The notes below the pieces were generated by a model, which did not search any database, was not told the origin of the DNA, and saw nothing but the letters and a program-made list of their open reading frames with translations. A stretch of 64,000 nucleotides of DNA from FEN-1297 sp963787005 (GTDB lineage: Bacteria; Bacteroidota; Ignavibacteria; Ignavibacteriales; Ignavibacteriaceae): the NCBI GenBank assembly GCA_963787005.1, contig CAWBBX010000016.1, positions 1 through 64,000 on the forward strand, in the 5' to 3' direction. Below are positions 37,488 through 46,814 of this stretch, piece after piece; position 1 is the stretch's first letter, and each line of letters begins with the position of its first letter. The position numbers and the translations under genes are program-made.

Positions 37488-38396
37488 ATGTTAAGACCGA
37501 TTGAATTACAAGAAATGTATAGTAAAGGTAAAAATATTACCGAGCTATTGCGCGAAGAAAAGGGTTTGAAGAATAACACCGACGAAATTATTGAAACGGC
37601 TTACGATTTACAGGCCGGGGGATATATTTCCTCGATGGAAAAAGAAATGATGAGAACTTATAAACATGAATATACATCAAAGCTGGCCGGAACGATTCTT
37701 TCATTATGTCCTAATCCAACATCTATTTTAGAGGCGGGTGTTGGTGAGGCCACAACATTATCCGGAGTCTTAGATAAATTACCAACGTCGATTAAAAGCT
37801 ATGGATTTGATATAAGTTGGTCCAGGGTCGCATTCGCCCGAAATTGGCTTAAAGAACATAATTTTGCCGATGTGACTTTATGTACAGGTAATCTGTTCAA
37901 TATTCCCTTTCTCGATAACTCGGTTGATATAGTTTATACATCTCATTCAATAGAACCTAACGGTGGAAGTGAAGAACCTATTCTACGTGAACTTTATAGA
38001 GTAACAAAAAAATATCTAATTTTACTTGAACCAGGTTATGACCTAGCCGGAGATGAAGTCAAGAAAAGAATGGATGATCACGGATATTGTAAAAATTTAA
38101 AAGGTACTGCGGAAGAAATTGGTTGTAATGTAATTGATTACGATTTATTTAATGTTAGTATTAACCCTTTGAATCCCACATCAATAATTGTTATAAAAAA
38201 GGGAAATAATGGCGGGAAAATGCCAAACGTATTAGCGTGCCCAAAATTTAAAACGCCGTTAGAAGAACTAGGGGGCATGTTATTTAGTCCTGAAGCTCTT
38301 GTAGTATATCCCATTATTGGAGGTATACCTTGTTTACGAATAGAAAACGGAATACTTGCGAGCAAGTACAAAGAAATAATAATGAGTGCAAAGTAG
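37488..38396 (+). CDS. SAM-dependent methyltransferase with C-terminal Trm112-like domain
   Basis: 302 residues. The class I SAM motif is SILEAGVGEATTLSGVL, followed by YGFDISWSRVAFARNWL, the substrate/SAM loop LFNIPFLDNSVDIVYTSHSIEPNGG and the usual post-motif ILRELYRVTKKYLILLEPG. The last 60 residues (NVLACPKFKTPLEELGGMLFS and VVYPIIGGIPCLR) resemble the Trm112-like zinc/beta domain common in bacterial methyltransferases, with one visible Cys-Pro pair only. It sits between pseC and pseG on the same strand, so it probably methylates the sugar or an intermediate such as a pseudaminate N-acyl group. The exact substrate is unknown. Confidence 0.8.
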   Translation: MLRPIELQEMYSKGKNITELLREEKGLKNNTDEIIETAYDLQAGGYISSMEKEMMRTYKHEYTSKLAGTILSLCPNPTSILEAGVGEATTLSGVLDKLPTSIKSYGFDISWSRVAFARNWLKEHNFADVTLCTGNLFNIPFLDNSVDIVYTSHSIEPNGGSEEPILRELYRVTKKYLILLEPGYDLAGDEVKKRMDDHGYCKNLKGTAEEIGCNVIDYDLFNVSINPLNPTSIIVIKKGNNGGKMPNVLACPKFKTPLEELGGMLFSPEALVVYPIIGGIPCLRIENGILASKYKEIIMSAK

Positions 38397-38537
38397 CTAT
38401 ATAATTATTGAAATAATTTTATTTATGCTAATTAAGGTACAAAGTTCGAAATGGTTTTCTTAAGGTATTGTAGAAAATGATACTTCCATGTTATAAAGAT
38501 CAAATCATAGATTTTAATAATAAATAGAACTTAAAAT

Positions 38538-39536
38538 ATGCAAGTAGCAATAATTACGGAAGGATTTCAAGGGACCGGCTACGGCCACTTAACTCGTTGC
38601 CTTGCACTTTATCAGGCGTTTGAAGAAAATGATATTGAACCGATTTTTATTGCTAATTGTGATGAGAGGGGAAAAATATTTATTGAAACGGCTAATCTGA
38701 TTCAACTTGATTGGCTAGATGATACGGTTAAGCTATATGAATATATTGACGACTATGATATTGTTATAATTGACAGTTATTTAGCCAATGTAGAAATCTA
38801 TGAGAATATTTATAAGGTAGTAAACAAGGCAGTATATATTGATGATTATAATCGAATAAATTATCCCCCGGGAATAGTGGTTAACGGCACAATTGGTGCC
38901 GAATCTTCCGATTACGACTTGAATTCCGGTCATATTTACTTGCTTGGTGTAAAATATGTAGCGATAAGGAAATCATTTTGGAATACAAAAATACCTCAAC
39001 GATATGATAAAAAAATTCAAGATGTTTTAATAATTTTTGGCGGACAAGATGAAGATAATTTTACATCGAAAATTCTTATTGCTATGGAGAGGAAATTTCC
39101 AGAATTTAAATACCATGTCGTTTTAGGAAATCAAAGCACCAGATCTATAGATAGCGATAATGTATGTTATTATTCTTCTTTAAATTCTTACCAAATGCTT
39201 GAACTTATGCTGAAATCCGATTTCGCCATTACAGCCGCAGGTCAAACAATTTATGAACTACTTGCAGCCGGGTTGCCGTTTATAGGTTTTAAAATTGCTG
39301 ACAATCAACAGCCGCACTATAAATATTTGGTGAATTTTACTTTTCATCCCAAGATTAAAACCATCTATAAAAAAGATGAATTTCCCCAATTTATAGATGA
39401 CATCTCCGCAACCAACTTAAATCATTTGCATGTTTACAGTAATAATTTTTTAACCTATTTAAAGGGACAAAAATTAAAGATATATCCTCCCTCACTTGTA
39501 AAAAGGATATTGGAAATAGAGCAAGAAAATGATTGA
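38538..39536 (+). CDS. pseG: UDP-2,4-diacetamido-2,4,6-trideoxy-beta-L-altrose hydrolase-like, PseG
   Basis: 332 residues, GT-B-fold hydrolase that removes UDP from the diacylated sugar. The N-terminal GYGHLTRCLALYQAF motif is the characteristic G-x-G-H-x-x-R. The central LIIFGGQDEDNFTSKIL and late AITAAGQTIYELLAAGLPFIGFKIADNQ, with the E and Q/N residues for UDP recognition, are present. The stop overlaps the start of the formyltransferase-like gene by 8 bases. The acyl group added before hydrolysis may not be acetyl here (see the neighbour). The family is inferred from the N-terminal and C-terminal motifs; sequences in this family are diverse. Confidence 0.85.
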   Translation: MQVAIITEGFQGTGYGHLTRCLALYQAFEENDIEPIFIANCDERGKIFIETANLIQLDWLDDTVKLYEYIDDYDIVIIDSYLANVEIYENIYKVVNKAVYIDDYNRINYPPGIVVNGTIGAESSDYDLNSGHIYLLGVKYVAIRKSFWNTKIPQRYDKKIQDVLIIFGGQDEDNFTSKILIAMERKFPEFKYHVVLGNQSTRSIDSDNVCYYSSLNSYQMLELMLKSDFAITAAGQTIYELLAAGLPFIGFKIADNQQPHYKYLVNFTFHPKIKTIYKKDEFPQFIDDISATNLNHLHVYSNNFLTYLKGQKLKIYPPSLVKRILEIEQEND

Positions 39537-40362
39537 TGTTATTTACATCGGAAATTTTGCTAGGGTAGTCGAATACATTGTGTTTAATAAACAATTGCAA
39601 TTGTCTGCGGTATTCATCGAACAAGGTAAAGAAAACGACGAGATAATTACTGTATGTCTGCATAGAGGCATCGATTTTTATTTAATAAAAAACTGTGATG
39701 AAATATCTCAGCATTTGGAAAAATATAAAGCACAATATTTTATTATGTGCAGCTTTGGAAAATTGATTAAAAAATCTTTATTAAATCGCATTAAAGGCTT
39801 TAACATACACTATAGTCTATTACCGAACTATAAAGGAAGACATCCAACATTTTATGGTACAATTGCTAATGAGAAATATTTAGGTATATCAATACATGAA
39901 GTAACCGAAAAATTTGATGAGGGAAAAATTATCTGTCAAGCCAAGGAACCGTACTATTTATGGGAAAATGAGAATGATATATTTAGAAAACTAACCGAGA
40001 GGATCCCGTCTCTTTTAGAAAAATTAACTAAATATGTCGTGTCCCCCGGAGATTATGCAACTGAGCCTAATGGTATTGAAAGCTATTTTAAACCGGTTTC
40101 CGAAATGGACTATACAATTAATATATCGTCGGATTCCTATTCTACAATATTCAACAAAATAAGAGCACAAGCGAAATATAAGGGTGCGGTTTATAAAAGT
40201 AATAACGAAAAAAAATATTTTATTAAGGAGGCGCAATTTTCATTGATAAAAAAAGAGTATAAAGCGGTTGATGATTTTATATATACCGATAAAGGGGAGT
40301 TGGGAATAGTAATTAATGACAGAATTTTTTTAAAATTGATTAAATATGTGGTGGAAGCGTGA
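39529..40362 (+). CDS. Formyltransferase-like protein in the pseudaminate operon
   Basis: 277 residues, with the fold of methionyl-tRNA formyltransferase/sugar N-formyltransferases. The core FNIHYSLLPNYKGRHPTFY supplies the Asn-x-His of the N-H-D triad, and EKFDEGKIICQ provides the aspartate. The N-terminal Rossmann strand is VIYIGNFARVVEYIVFNK. The C-terminal part (KIRAQAKYKGAVYKSNNEKKYF) resembles a substrate-binding beta domain. It lies between pseG and wbqC, where the PseH N-acetyltransferase usually sits, and no PseH-like gene is seen. It may therefore N-formylate the 4-amino sugar with 10-formyl-tetrahydrofolate, giving a 7-N-formyl pseudaminate. That chemistry is known in other bacteria; here it is inferred. 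Confidence 0.8.
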   Translation: MIDVIYIGNFARVVEYIVFNKQLQLSAVFIEQGKENDEIITVCLHRGIDFYLIKNCDEISQHLEKYKAQYFIMCSFGKLIKKSLLNRIKGFNIHYSLLPNYKGRHPTFYGTIANEKYLGISIHEVTEKFDEGKIICQAKEPYYLWENENDIFRKLTERIPSLLEKLTKYVVSPGDYATEPNGIESYFKPVSEMDYTINISSDSYSTIFNKIRAQAKYKGAVYKSNNEKKYFIKEAQFSLIKKEYKAVDDFIYTDKGELGIVINDRIFLKLIKYVVEA

Positions 40363-41096
40363 TTTGTGCAATAATGCAGCCTACTTATTTGCCTTGGCTG
40401 GGTTATTTCGATATGATAGATCAAGTTGAAACTTTTGTTTTTCTGGATAATGTTCAACTCGTAAAGAGAAGCTGGCAAACAAGAAACAGAATTAAAAGTC
40501 CCCAAGGCGAGTTATTTCTGTCTATCCCTATTAAAAAAGAAAAAAGCCGAGATCTGCAGCTAATAAACAATGCTCATTTTGTTACAAGCGATAGCTGGAT
40601 GGAAAGTCATCTGCGATCTATAGAACAGTTTTACAGAAAAGCATTGTTTTTTGAAGAAGTGTATCCCGTACTCAGGAATTTATATCTTTCATATAACGAT
40701 ACGCTTTTAAGTCAGTTTTTAATCGGTATAATAAAGGAAATATCCAATTTATTGGGTATTACAACGAATTTTATTATTGCATCAGAATTAGGAAAATTCA
40801 ATTCCCGAAAGGATGATTTATTAGTAGAGATATCAAAGAAGAACGGATGTGATTCATATCTTTCGGCCTTAGGTTCGTCCGGCTATATTGAATCGGAAAA
40901 TGAAGGCGGTGCGTTTTTAAGAAATAATATTGCATTATATTATCAACACTATCTTCACCCGGAGTATCCTCAACTTTACGGTAGCTTTATCTCTCATCTA
41001 AGTATAATTGATTTACTCTTCAATTCAGGCCTTGAAAAATCGTTACAAATATTAAAAAGCGGGCGCAAGAAAAATTATTTATCCGGGGATTTTTAA
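40359..41096 (+). CDS. WbqC-family protein
   Basis: 245 residues. It opens with ICAIMQPTYLPWLGYFDMIDQ and continues FVFLDNVQLVKRSWQTRNRI, the hallmark of WbqC-like proteins of surface-polysaccharide loci. SPQGELFLSIPIKK and YLHPEYPQLYGSFISHLSIIDLLFN complete the family pattern. The start is a GTG that overlaps the previous stop (GTGA). The reaction is unproven; proteins of this family cluster with amino-sugar modification genes. Here it may take part in N-acylation of the pseudaminate precursor, possibly together with the adjacent formyltransferase-like protein. Confidence 0.9.
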   Translation: MICAIMQPTYLPWLGYFDMIDQVETFVFLDNVQLVKRSWQTRNRIKSPQGELFLSIPIKKEKSRDLQLINNAHFVTSDSWMESHLRSIEQFYRKALFFEEVYPVLRNLYLSYNDTLLSQFLIGIIKEISNLLGITTNFIIASELGKFNSRKDDLLVEISKKNGCDSYLSALGSSGYIESENEGGAFLRNNIALYYQHYLHPEYPQLYGSFISHLSIIDLLFNSGLEKSLQILKSGRKKNYLSGDF

Positions 41097-42122
41097 ATGG
41101 GAAAGTTTTTCGATAATAATGTATTAATTGTTGCAGAATTGTCGGCCAACCATAATCAAAATTTTGACTTGGCTGTTGAGACAATTAAGGCCGCAAAAAA
41201 TTCTGGTGCGGATGCAATAAAACTTCAGACCTATACGGCCGATACGATTACGCTAGATTCCGACAAGGAATATTTCCATATGAACCAAGGCACGATATGG
41301 GACGGAATAACATTATATCAATTATATAAGAAGGCATACACGCCATGGGAATGGCACCCCAAGCTGAAAGAAATTTCGGAGGACTTGGGCATGCTGTTTT
41401 TTTCGTCTCCCTTTGATAAAACGGCGGTAGATTTTTTGGAAAACCTGGATGTCCCTGCTTATAAAGTGGCCTCTTTTGAAATAACAGATATTCCGTTAAT
41501 AGAATATATCGCTTCAAAAAAGAAACCTGTTCTAATCTCTACGGGTATAGCAACTTTATCGGATATTGAAGAAGCGGTCAACGCCTGTCGAAGAGTCGGC
41601 AATGATAATATTTCTTTGTTAAAATGTACTTCTTCTTACCCTGCTCCGGTTGAAGAGGCCAACTTATTAACTATCCCGCATTTAAGAGATACATTTAAGA
41701 TAATTCCCGGATTGTCCGACCACACTTTGGGCGATGCAGTAGCAATTGCCGGAGTTGCACTGGGAGCAAGAATTATTGAGAAACATTTTATCCTGGACCG
41801 AAGCATGGGCGGTCCTGATGCCGCTTTCTCAATGGAACCAGCTGAGTTTAAAAAAATGGTGGCTTCAATAAGAGACGTCGAAAAAGCTTTGGGCTGTATA
41901 CAGTATAATTTGACGCCCAAAGCTCAAAAAAGTAAAGTTTTTGCCCGTTCATTATTTATTGTGGAAGATGTTCAAGCCGAAGAAGAAATTACGGAAGAAA
42001 ACGTAAAGTCTATCAGGCCCGGTTACGGGCTTCATCCGAAGTATTATGATAAAGTCATTGGGAGAAAATTTCGGAATAATTATGAGAAAGGAACTCCATT
42101 AAATTGGGAGTTGATTGTTTGA
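41097..42122 (+). CDS. pseI: Pseudaminic acid synthase, PseI (NeuB family)
   Basis: 341 residues. It condenses the 6-deoxy-AltdiNAc-type sugar with phosphoenolpyruvate. The N-terminal TIM barrel begins LIVAELSANHNQNFDLAVETI (the S-A-N-H-x-x metal/PEP motif) and continues IKLQTYTADTITL, FFSSPFDKTAVDFLENL, AYKVASFEITDIPLIEY and LLKCTSSYPAP. The C-terminal antifreeze-like SAF domain is EITEENVKSIRPGYGLHPKYYDKVIGRKF. The gene begins directly after the previous stop. Its length is that of PseI and NeuB proteins; PseI is preferred to NeuB/LegI on neighbouring pseB and pseC. Confidence 0.95.
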   Translation: MGKFFDNNVLIVAELSANHNQNFDLAVETIKAAKNSGADAIKLQTYTADTITLDSDKEYFHMNQGTIWDGITLYQLYKKAYTPWEWHPKLKEISEDLGMLFFSSPFDKTAVDFLENLDVPAYKVASFEITDIPLIEYIASKKKPVLISTGIATLSDIEEAVNACRRVGNDNISLLKCTSSYPAPVEEANLLTIPHLRDTFKIIPGLSDHTLGDAVAIAGVALGARIIEKHFILDRSMGGPDAAFSMEPAEFKKMVASIRDVEKALGCIQYNLTPKAQKSKVFARSLFIVEDVQAEEEITEENVKSIRPGYGLHPKYYDKVIGRKFRNNYEKGTPLNWELIV

Positions 42123-42123
42123 T

Positions 42124-42813
42124 ATGTCAAATGTTGCAATAATACCGGCAAGAGGGGGAAGCAAACGAATACCCAGGAAAAACATAAAAGATTTTTTTGG
42201 TAAACCAATAATATCCTACAGCATTGAAGCAGCGGTTAGCTCAGGTTTATTTGATGAGGTGATGGTCTCAACGGAAGATGCTGAAATTGCCGAAGTAGCC
42301 GAAAAATACGGCGCAAAAGTCCCTTTTATGCGATCTCAGAAAAATGCAGATGATTTTTCAACTACGGTTGATGTACTTTTGGAGGTATTGGAAAAATACA
42401 ATAGAAGGGGAGTAAGTTTTAACAATCTTTGTTGCATTTATCCAACCGCTCCGTTTGTTTCAGCTTTAAAGTTGAAAAATTCTTATAACTTAATGATACA
42501 AAAAAAAGCTAATGGAGTAATTCCGGTCGTTCTATTTAGTTATCCGATTCAAAGATCGTTCCGTATTAATAAATATGATAAGTTAGAATATATTTTCCCT
42601 GAGAATATGAACCAAAGGAGTCAGGATTTGGAGCCGGCATATCATGATATCGGGCAATTTTATTGGATTAAAATAAGAGAATTATTAGCCCAAAAAACGT
42701 TAGTTACGAACAATATTTTACCTTTTATCGTTTCCGAGCTTGAAGTGCAGGATATAGATAATGAAACCGACTGGAAAATTGCAGAAAAGAAATTCTTAAA
42801 TTTTATCAAATAA
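42124..42813 (+). CDS. pseF: CMP-pseudaminic acid cytidylyltransferase, PseF
   Basis: 229 residues. It activates pseudaminate with CTP. The N-terminal IIPARGGSKRIPRKNIKDFFGKPIISYSI is the CMP-nonulosonate synthetase signature. VMVSTEDAEIAEVAEKYGA, LCCIYPTAPFV and QFYWIKIRELL follow. ATG 42124 is chosen; the frame can extend to a TTG at 42115 that overlaps pseI. It ends the pseudaminate operon, after which a 470-base gap precedes the next gene. With pseB, pseC, pseG and pseI it makes a nearly complete CMP-Pse pathway. Confidence 0.92.
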   Translation: MSNVAIIPARGGSKRIPRKNIKDFFGKPIISYSIEAAVSSGLFDEVMVSTEDAEIAEVAEKYGAKVPFMRSQKNADDFSTTVDVLLEVLEKYNRRGVSFNNLCCIYPTAPFVSALKLKNSYNLMIQKKANGVIPVVLFSYPIQRSFRINKYDKLEYIFPENMNQRSQDLEPAYHDIGQFYWIKIRELLAQKTLVTNNILPFIVSELEVQDIDNETDWKIAEKKFLNFIK

Positions 42814-42942
42814 ATTCAGCGAAATCTAGATAACACATTGAACTATTAGAGAAAAATATGTTATTACCTCCAATACCCTCAAGATTTGCGAGTATAGTAT
42901 TTTAAGCCTCAAATAGCCTCCTCATTTACGTTATATATGGAT

Positions 42943-43040
42943 GGTTGATATTAGCCACATTAACAAAAACACTCATTTCCCACTTCCACAATTATACATA
43001 AGTAATTATTACCAAGCTTTTTATTGGTATGTAAATTGAT
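42943..43040 (+). promoter_or_regulatory. Putative sigma-54 promoter with upstream palindrome-like site
   Basis: This lies in the 468-base gene-free gap 42,814-43,281, in which I see no gene. GGTTGATATTAGCC (42,943-42,956) resembles the two GGCT...AGCC palindromes at 31,437 and 34,866. It is followed 82 bases later by TGGTATGTAAATTGAT (43,025-43,040): TGGYAYG-N4-TTG, but with GA in place of the -12 GC. It would drive the 1,161-residue gene below. Confidence 0.35.
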
Positions 43041-43281
43041 ACACTCGTAAGACAAGTTTTTTAATTTACTCTCAATCAGTGTTTAACGTGATATATATGC
43101 TTCAATCTGAAAAGGAGTTAAAACTAGAAGAATAGCGATGAGCATATCATTTTCTCTAATATGATCTTCTATTTGTTAGAAGGACTTTATGGAATTATTC
43201 TAAGCGTAAATTTGAGAATTTGGGTATTAATGAAATCCGGTTATTTAAAAAAATATCTAATTATGACAGGGAATAAGCGAA

Positions 43282-46200
43282 TTGGGATCAAATAACAGAC
43301 TAGATTTAGGCGATTATTTTTTGGATAAAAACGGTGAATATCTGTCGAAGATATGCTACGAGTATTTAAAAGAAAATTGCCGGGTTCTGGAAATCGGAAG
43401 CTGGAAAGGAAAATCAACGTCAATAATTGCGGAGGCTGTAAAAGAAAAGTCCGGCAAACTCTATTGTATTGATACGTGGAAAGGCAGTGAAGGCGAAGTT
43501 GACATGGAGAGCGTCGCCAAAGAGAACGATATTTTTAACATATTTCGTAATAATCTGAAAATACTCGGACTAGATGATGTTGTTGTACCGATTGTTGCCG
43601 ATTCGAAAATAGTAAGAGATCTTTTTCGGGACGAATATTTCGATTTAATTTTTGTCGACGGAAATCATAAATATGATTTTGTAATTGCTGATCTGATAAA
43701 TTATTTACCTAAGCTCAAGCCAGGCGGAATTATCTGCGGTGATGATTGCGAAGGATATGCCGGCAGTTTACCTCTCGAATATGTCGACGCTAATAAAAAT
43801 AATGATTGGACGGTAATTAATAATAAAGGGTATCATTGCGGGGTAATTTACGCGTTATATGAAAAATTTAATGACACTTACAATATTGGTGACGGATCGA
43901 CCTTTTGGTGGAAAATTATTAATAAAAAAAAATCATCCCCAAACAAACGGATAAATCTAATTTATGGTAATTCCAATTTATCTGACTATGATAAAACCGG
44001 AGAGTTTATAACTCTGGATATCAAATCACTTCAAACAGCATTCGCGCAGAATCTCAATTCTAAATATCTGGAAGATTTTATAGGTATAGACAATTTTACC
44101 GATATAAAATTGATATCCTATAATTATAATTTAAGCTGGTATTTAGATTTTAATTTAAATTTTAAAATTAACGGCATCTCAATTCCGGAAATTGATATTG
44201 AGTATTTAAGATGGTTTTGGTTTCATGCATTGGTTTTAACGGAGTTGAAAGAAATCGCTGCGGAACAGTCCATTGAATTTCATTTTGAAGGTAAATCTGA
44301 AAAACCCGCTGCTTATTATGGAGAAAACTTTTTAACGGAGTATATCTTAGGGAAGAAGAAATATTTTAGTTTCCCTAGATATCAACCAATATCAAATATT
44401 CCTAACGTAAACTATAAAAATATTGAAGATAAGATCGTTCTTGTGCTTCACCCGGGCGAGTATGATAGGTTTAAGGATATTGTTAATGACTTATTTACGG
44501 AATTCAGAGATAAGTTTTCCATAATATTAATTTATAGGAACAATAATGTTGAAAGATTAATTAAAGATAAATATAAAATTGAAGTAAACTATTTTGAAAA
44601 CATCGAAGAAATAGATATTGAACAATGGTATAAAAATTTCGATCATTTTACCAGTCAACTTTCCGACAAACCGCTCCATAATTTAATAAAGGAAACATTA
44701 CCGGAGTTTGAGCATTTATTTCTAGATCGCTTCCCTAATCTTCACCGGAGCATAAAAAGCTGGAGCAAGATTTTTAATGATAACAAACCCAAGGCAGTAA
44801 TCGGAAGCAGACTTCCGGATGCAGAAACTCAAATTCCTTTAGCGGTTGCATCACAATTGAAAATCCCGGTTTTTTCAATACCGCACGGCGTAGACCCAAA
44901 CTTACCGTTTAATATCTTGAAGAGTAATGTAAATATTTTAACAAGCCATCAAGAAGAAGTTAGTCAGTACCTTAATTGGGGCTGGAAGGAAAGTAATGTT
45001 CATCTAGTAAAAGGTCTGGAACTATTTAATGAATATTCTCCTGATGAGAAAACGCACGTACAAACATCTCACAAAAAAAAGATATTGGTTTTAGTCAATC
45101 CATGTGGCTACGATAATATTATATACCGGGCAATTTCAGTTCCTAAGCAAATTAAAAGTATAGCAAAATTAGCCGAGTTTGCCAATCAATCAAGTGAATA
45201 TGAAATATTATTTAAAACACACCCTGGATTTCCTAATAAGGAAATTTTTGACGTTTGCGGGCCAAAAGTTGCCGAAAAATTATTGCCGATCGAGTCATCG
45301 CTTTCAAACACTTTTGAAATGGTTGATCTTGTTGTCGGATTAAATTATTCCGAAGCAGCCGTTATTCATTCATTAAATTCAACAAAGCCTACTTTGCTAT
45401 GCTGGAACGATCCGTTTTATAAAGACACTAAAATAAAAGTAGGTGATTTTTATGAAACAGCTTGTATGCTTACTTATTCTGTTGAAGAATTAATAGAAAA
45501 AATAATTTCATTCTTTGAGAACGATGCTTTTAAGTCCGAGCTCATAAATAAGACAAAGAATTATTTGATCCAAAAATCACAGGTTCAAAAGCAATCATAT
45601 TTAGAGGTTATTAAGAACTTAATTCTAAATAGTAATATAAAATTGATTAATGCGCATGAGAATACATCTTCAACAGATATGAGCGTTGCTCATGGAATTC
45701 CGCTTAAAAATTACTCCCCAAAAGTATCAATAATTATCCCCACGCGTAATAGGTGCGGTTCCTTGAAAAATCTTCTTGACTCAATTATTAAATACAACCT
45801 GAGCTCAACGGAGTCATTTGAAGTTATTGTTGTTGATAACGGATCCACGGATGATACTAAAGAAGTATGTGAAAAATTTATATCGGAATACGGAAATTTC
45901 AAGTATAAGTTTGAACCGGAACCGGGGCTTTTGTCGGCAAGACATGCGGGTGCGCAAATTGCAAAAGGGGACATACTAACTTTTGTTGATGATGACATTG
46001 AGGTTTCGGAAACATGGTTTCCTTCAATTATAAGAGTTTTTGCCGATGAGCGAGTTCACCTTGCCGGCGGCCCTACTGTTCCGATATTTGAGTCTGAGGT
46101 ACCAGGGTGGATATTGTTTTATTTTAGAGATTATGACCTAAAACTGGGCAGCGGATATTTAAGCTTGTATGATGCGGGAGATTATGAGGATTTTATAAAA

Positions 46201-46767
46201 CCAACTCAGATCTGGGGACTTAATTTTTCAGTAAGAAGATCAACTTTCTTTGAAGTCGGCGGATTCAATCCCGATAACATAAATAAAGAACTGCAGTATT
46301 ATCAGGGTGACGGCGAAACCGGCTTGGCGTATAAAATTGCCGAGAAGAACTACAAGGCTTATTATTCAAAAGAAATTAAAGTATACCACAACATATATAA
46401 CGAGCGGCTGACGCTGAATTATTTTAAGGAAAGGAATTTTTATCAGGGAGTTTGTGATTCTTACACGCAATTGAGAAAAAAGAAAGATCTGAAATTGGTA
46501 GAATTTCCGAATAATTTTTTTGGCGGTATTCCCCCAAGATTTTATCAATATAAAGATTATTACGAAGAGATCTATAAATATTACATGTATGGATTCTTAT
46601 ATCATCAATTGGCAGTAAGAAAATCGGAAGTGATTTTAAATTGGGTGCTAAAGGAAAATTACTTCGATTACAAGCTGCCGAAACTCCCTCAAAAGTACAT
46701 TGAAGAGATGGGCCTGTTAAGGAAAAATTTATCCATGTTGGATAAACTTTTGGAAGTAGCTAGTTAA
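43282..46767 (+). CDS. Methyltransferase / GT-B / family 2 glycosyltransferase fusion
   Basis: 1,161 residues. Residues 1-215 are a class I methyltransferase (VLEIGSWKGKSTSIIAEAV, YCIDTWKGSEGEV, DLIFVDGNHKYDFVIADL, GGIICGDDCEGY). Residues about 370-770 resemble a GT-B glycosyltransferase or capsule-type transferase (VIGSRLPDAETQIPLAVAS, IPVFSIPHGVDPNLPF, ILFKTHPGFPNKEIF, LVVGLNYSEAAVIHSLNSTKP). Residues 812-1080 are a GT2 domain (VSIIIPTRNRCGSLKNLLDS, VIVVDNGSTDDTKEV, ILTFVDDDIEVSETWF, GLNFSVRRSTFFEVGGFNPD). The start is uncertain: TTG 43282 opens this frame, while ATG 43263 (MTGNKRIG) lies one indel away. Several activities in one chain suggest ordered glycan assembly and methyl capping. Confidence 0.8.
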   Translation: MGSNNRLDLGDYFLDKNGEYLSKICYEYLKENCRVLEIGSWKGKSTSIIAEAVKEKSGKLYCIDTWKGSEGEVDMESVAKENDIFNIFRNNLKILGLDDVVVPIVADSKIVRDLFRDEYFDLIFVDGNHKYDFVIADLINYLPKLKPGGIICGDDCEGYAGSLPLEYVDANKNNDWTVINNKGYHCGVIYALYEKFNDTYNIGDGSTFWWKIINKKKSSPNKRINLIYGNSNLSDYDKTGEFITLDIKSLQTAFAQNLNSKYLEDFIGIDNFTDIKLISYNYNLSWYLDFNLNFKINGISIPEIDIEYLRWFWFHALVLTELKEIAAEQSIEFHFEGKSEKPAAYYGENFLTEYILGKKKYFSFPRYQPISNIPNVNYKNIEDKIVLVLHPGEYDRFKDIVNDLFTEFRDKFSIILIYRNNNVERLIKDKYKIEVNYFENIEEIDIEQWYKNFDHFTSQLSDKPLHNLIKETLPEFEHLFLDRFPNLHRSIKSWSKIFNDNKPKAVIGSRLPDAETQIPLAVASQLKIPVFSIPHGVDPNLPFNILKSNVNILTSHQEEVSQYLNWGWKESNVHLVKGLELFNEYSPDEKTHVQTSHKKKILVLVNPCGYDNIIYRAISVPKQIKSIAKLAEFANQSSEYEILFKTHPGFPNKEIFDVCGPKVAEKLLPIESSLSNTFEMVDLVVGLNYSEAAVIHSLNSTKPTLLCWNDPFYKDTKIKVGDFYETACMLTYSVEELIEKIISFFENDAFKSELINKTKNYLIQKSQVQKQSYLEVIKNLILNSNIKLINAHENTSSTDMSVAHGIPLKNYSPKVSIIIPTRNRCGSLKNLLDSIIKYNLSSTESFEVIVVDNGSTDDTKEVCEKFISEYGNFKYKFEPEPGLLSARHAGAQIAKGDILTFVDDDIEVSETWFPSIIRVFADERVHLAGGPTVPIFESEVPGWILFYFRDYDLKLGSGYLSLYDAGDYEDFIKPTQIWGLNFSVRRSTFFEVGGFNPDNINKELQYYQGDGETGLAYKIAEKNYKAYYSKEIKVYHNIYNERLTLNYFKERNFYQGVCDSYTQLRKKKDLKLVEFPNNFFGGIPPRFYQYKDYYEEIYKYYMYGFLYHQLAVRKSEVILNWVLKENYFDYKLPKLPQKYIEEMGLLRKNLSMLDKLLEVAS

Positions 46768-46814
46768 GTATTTAGAAAAACGATTTAATAAAAATGTAAT
46801 AATGTAGGTGGCAA

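Noticed and set aside
42814..43281. Small genes in the gap before the 1,161-residue protein
   Set aside because: Only frames under 15 codons with no conserved sequence.
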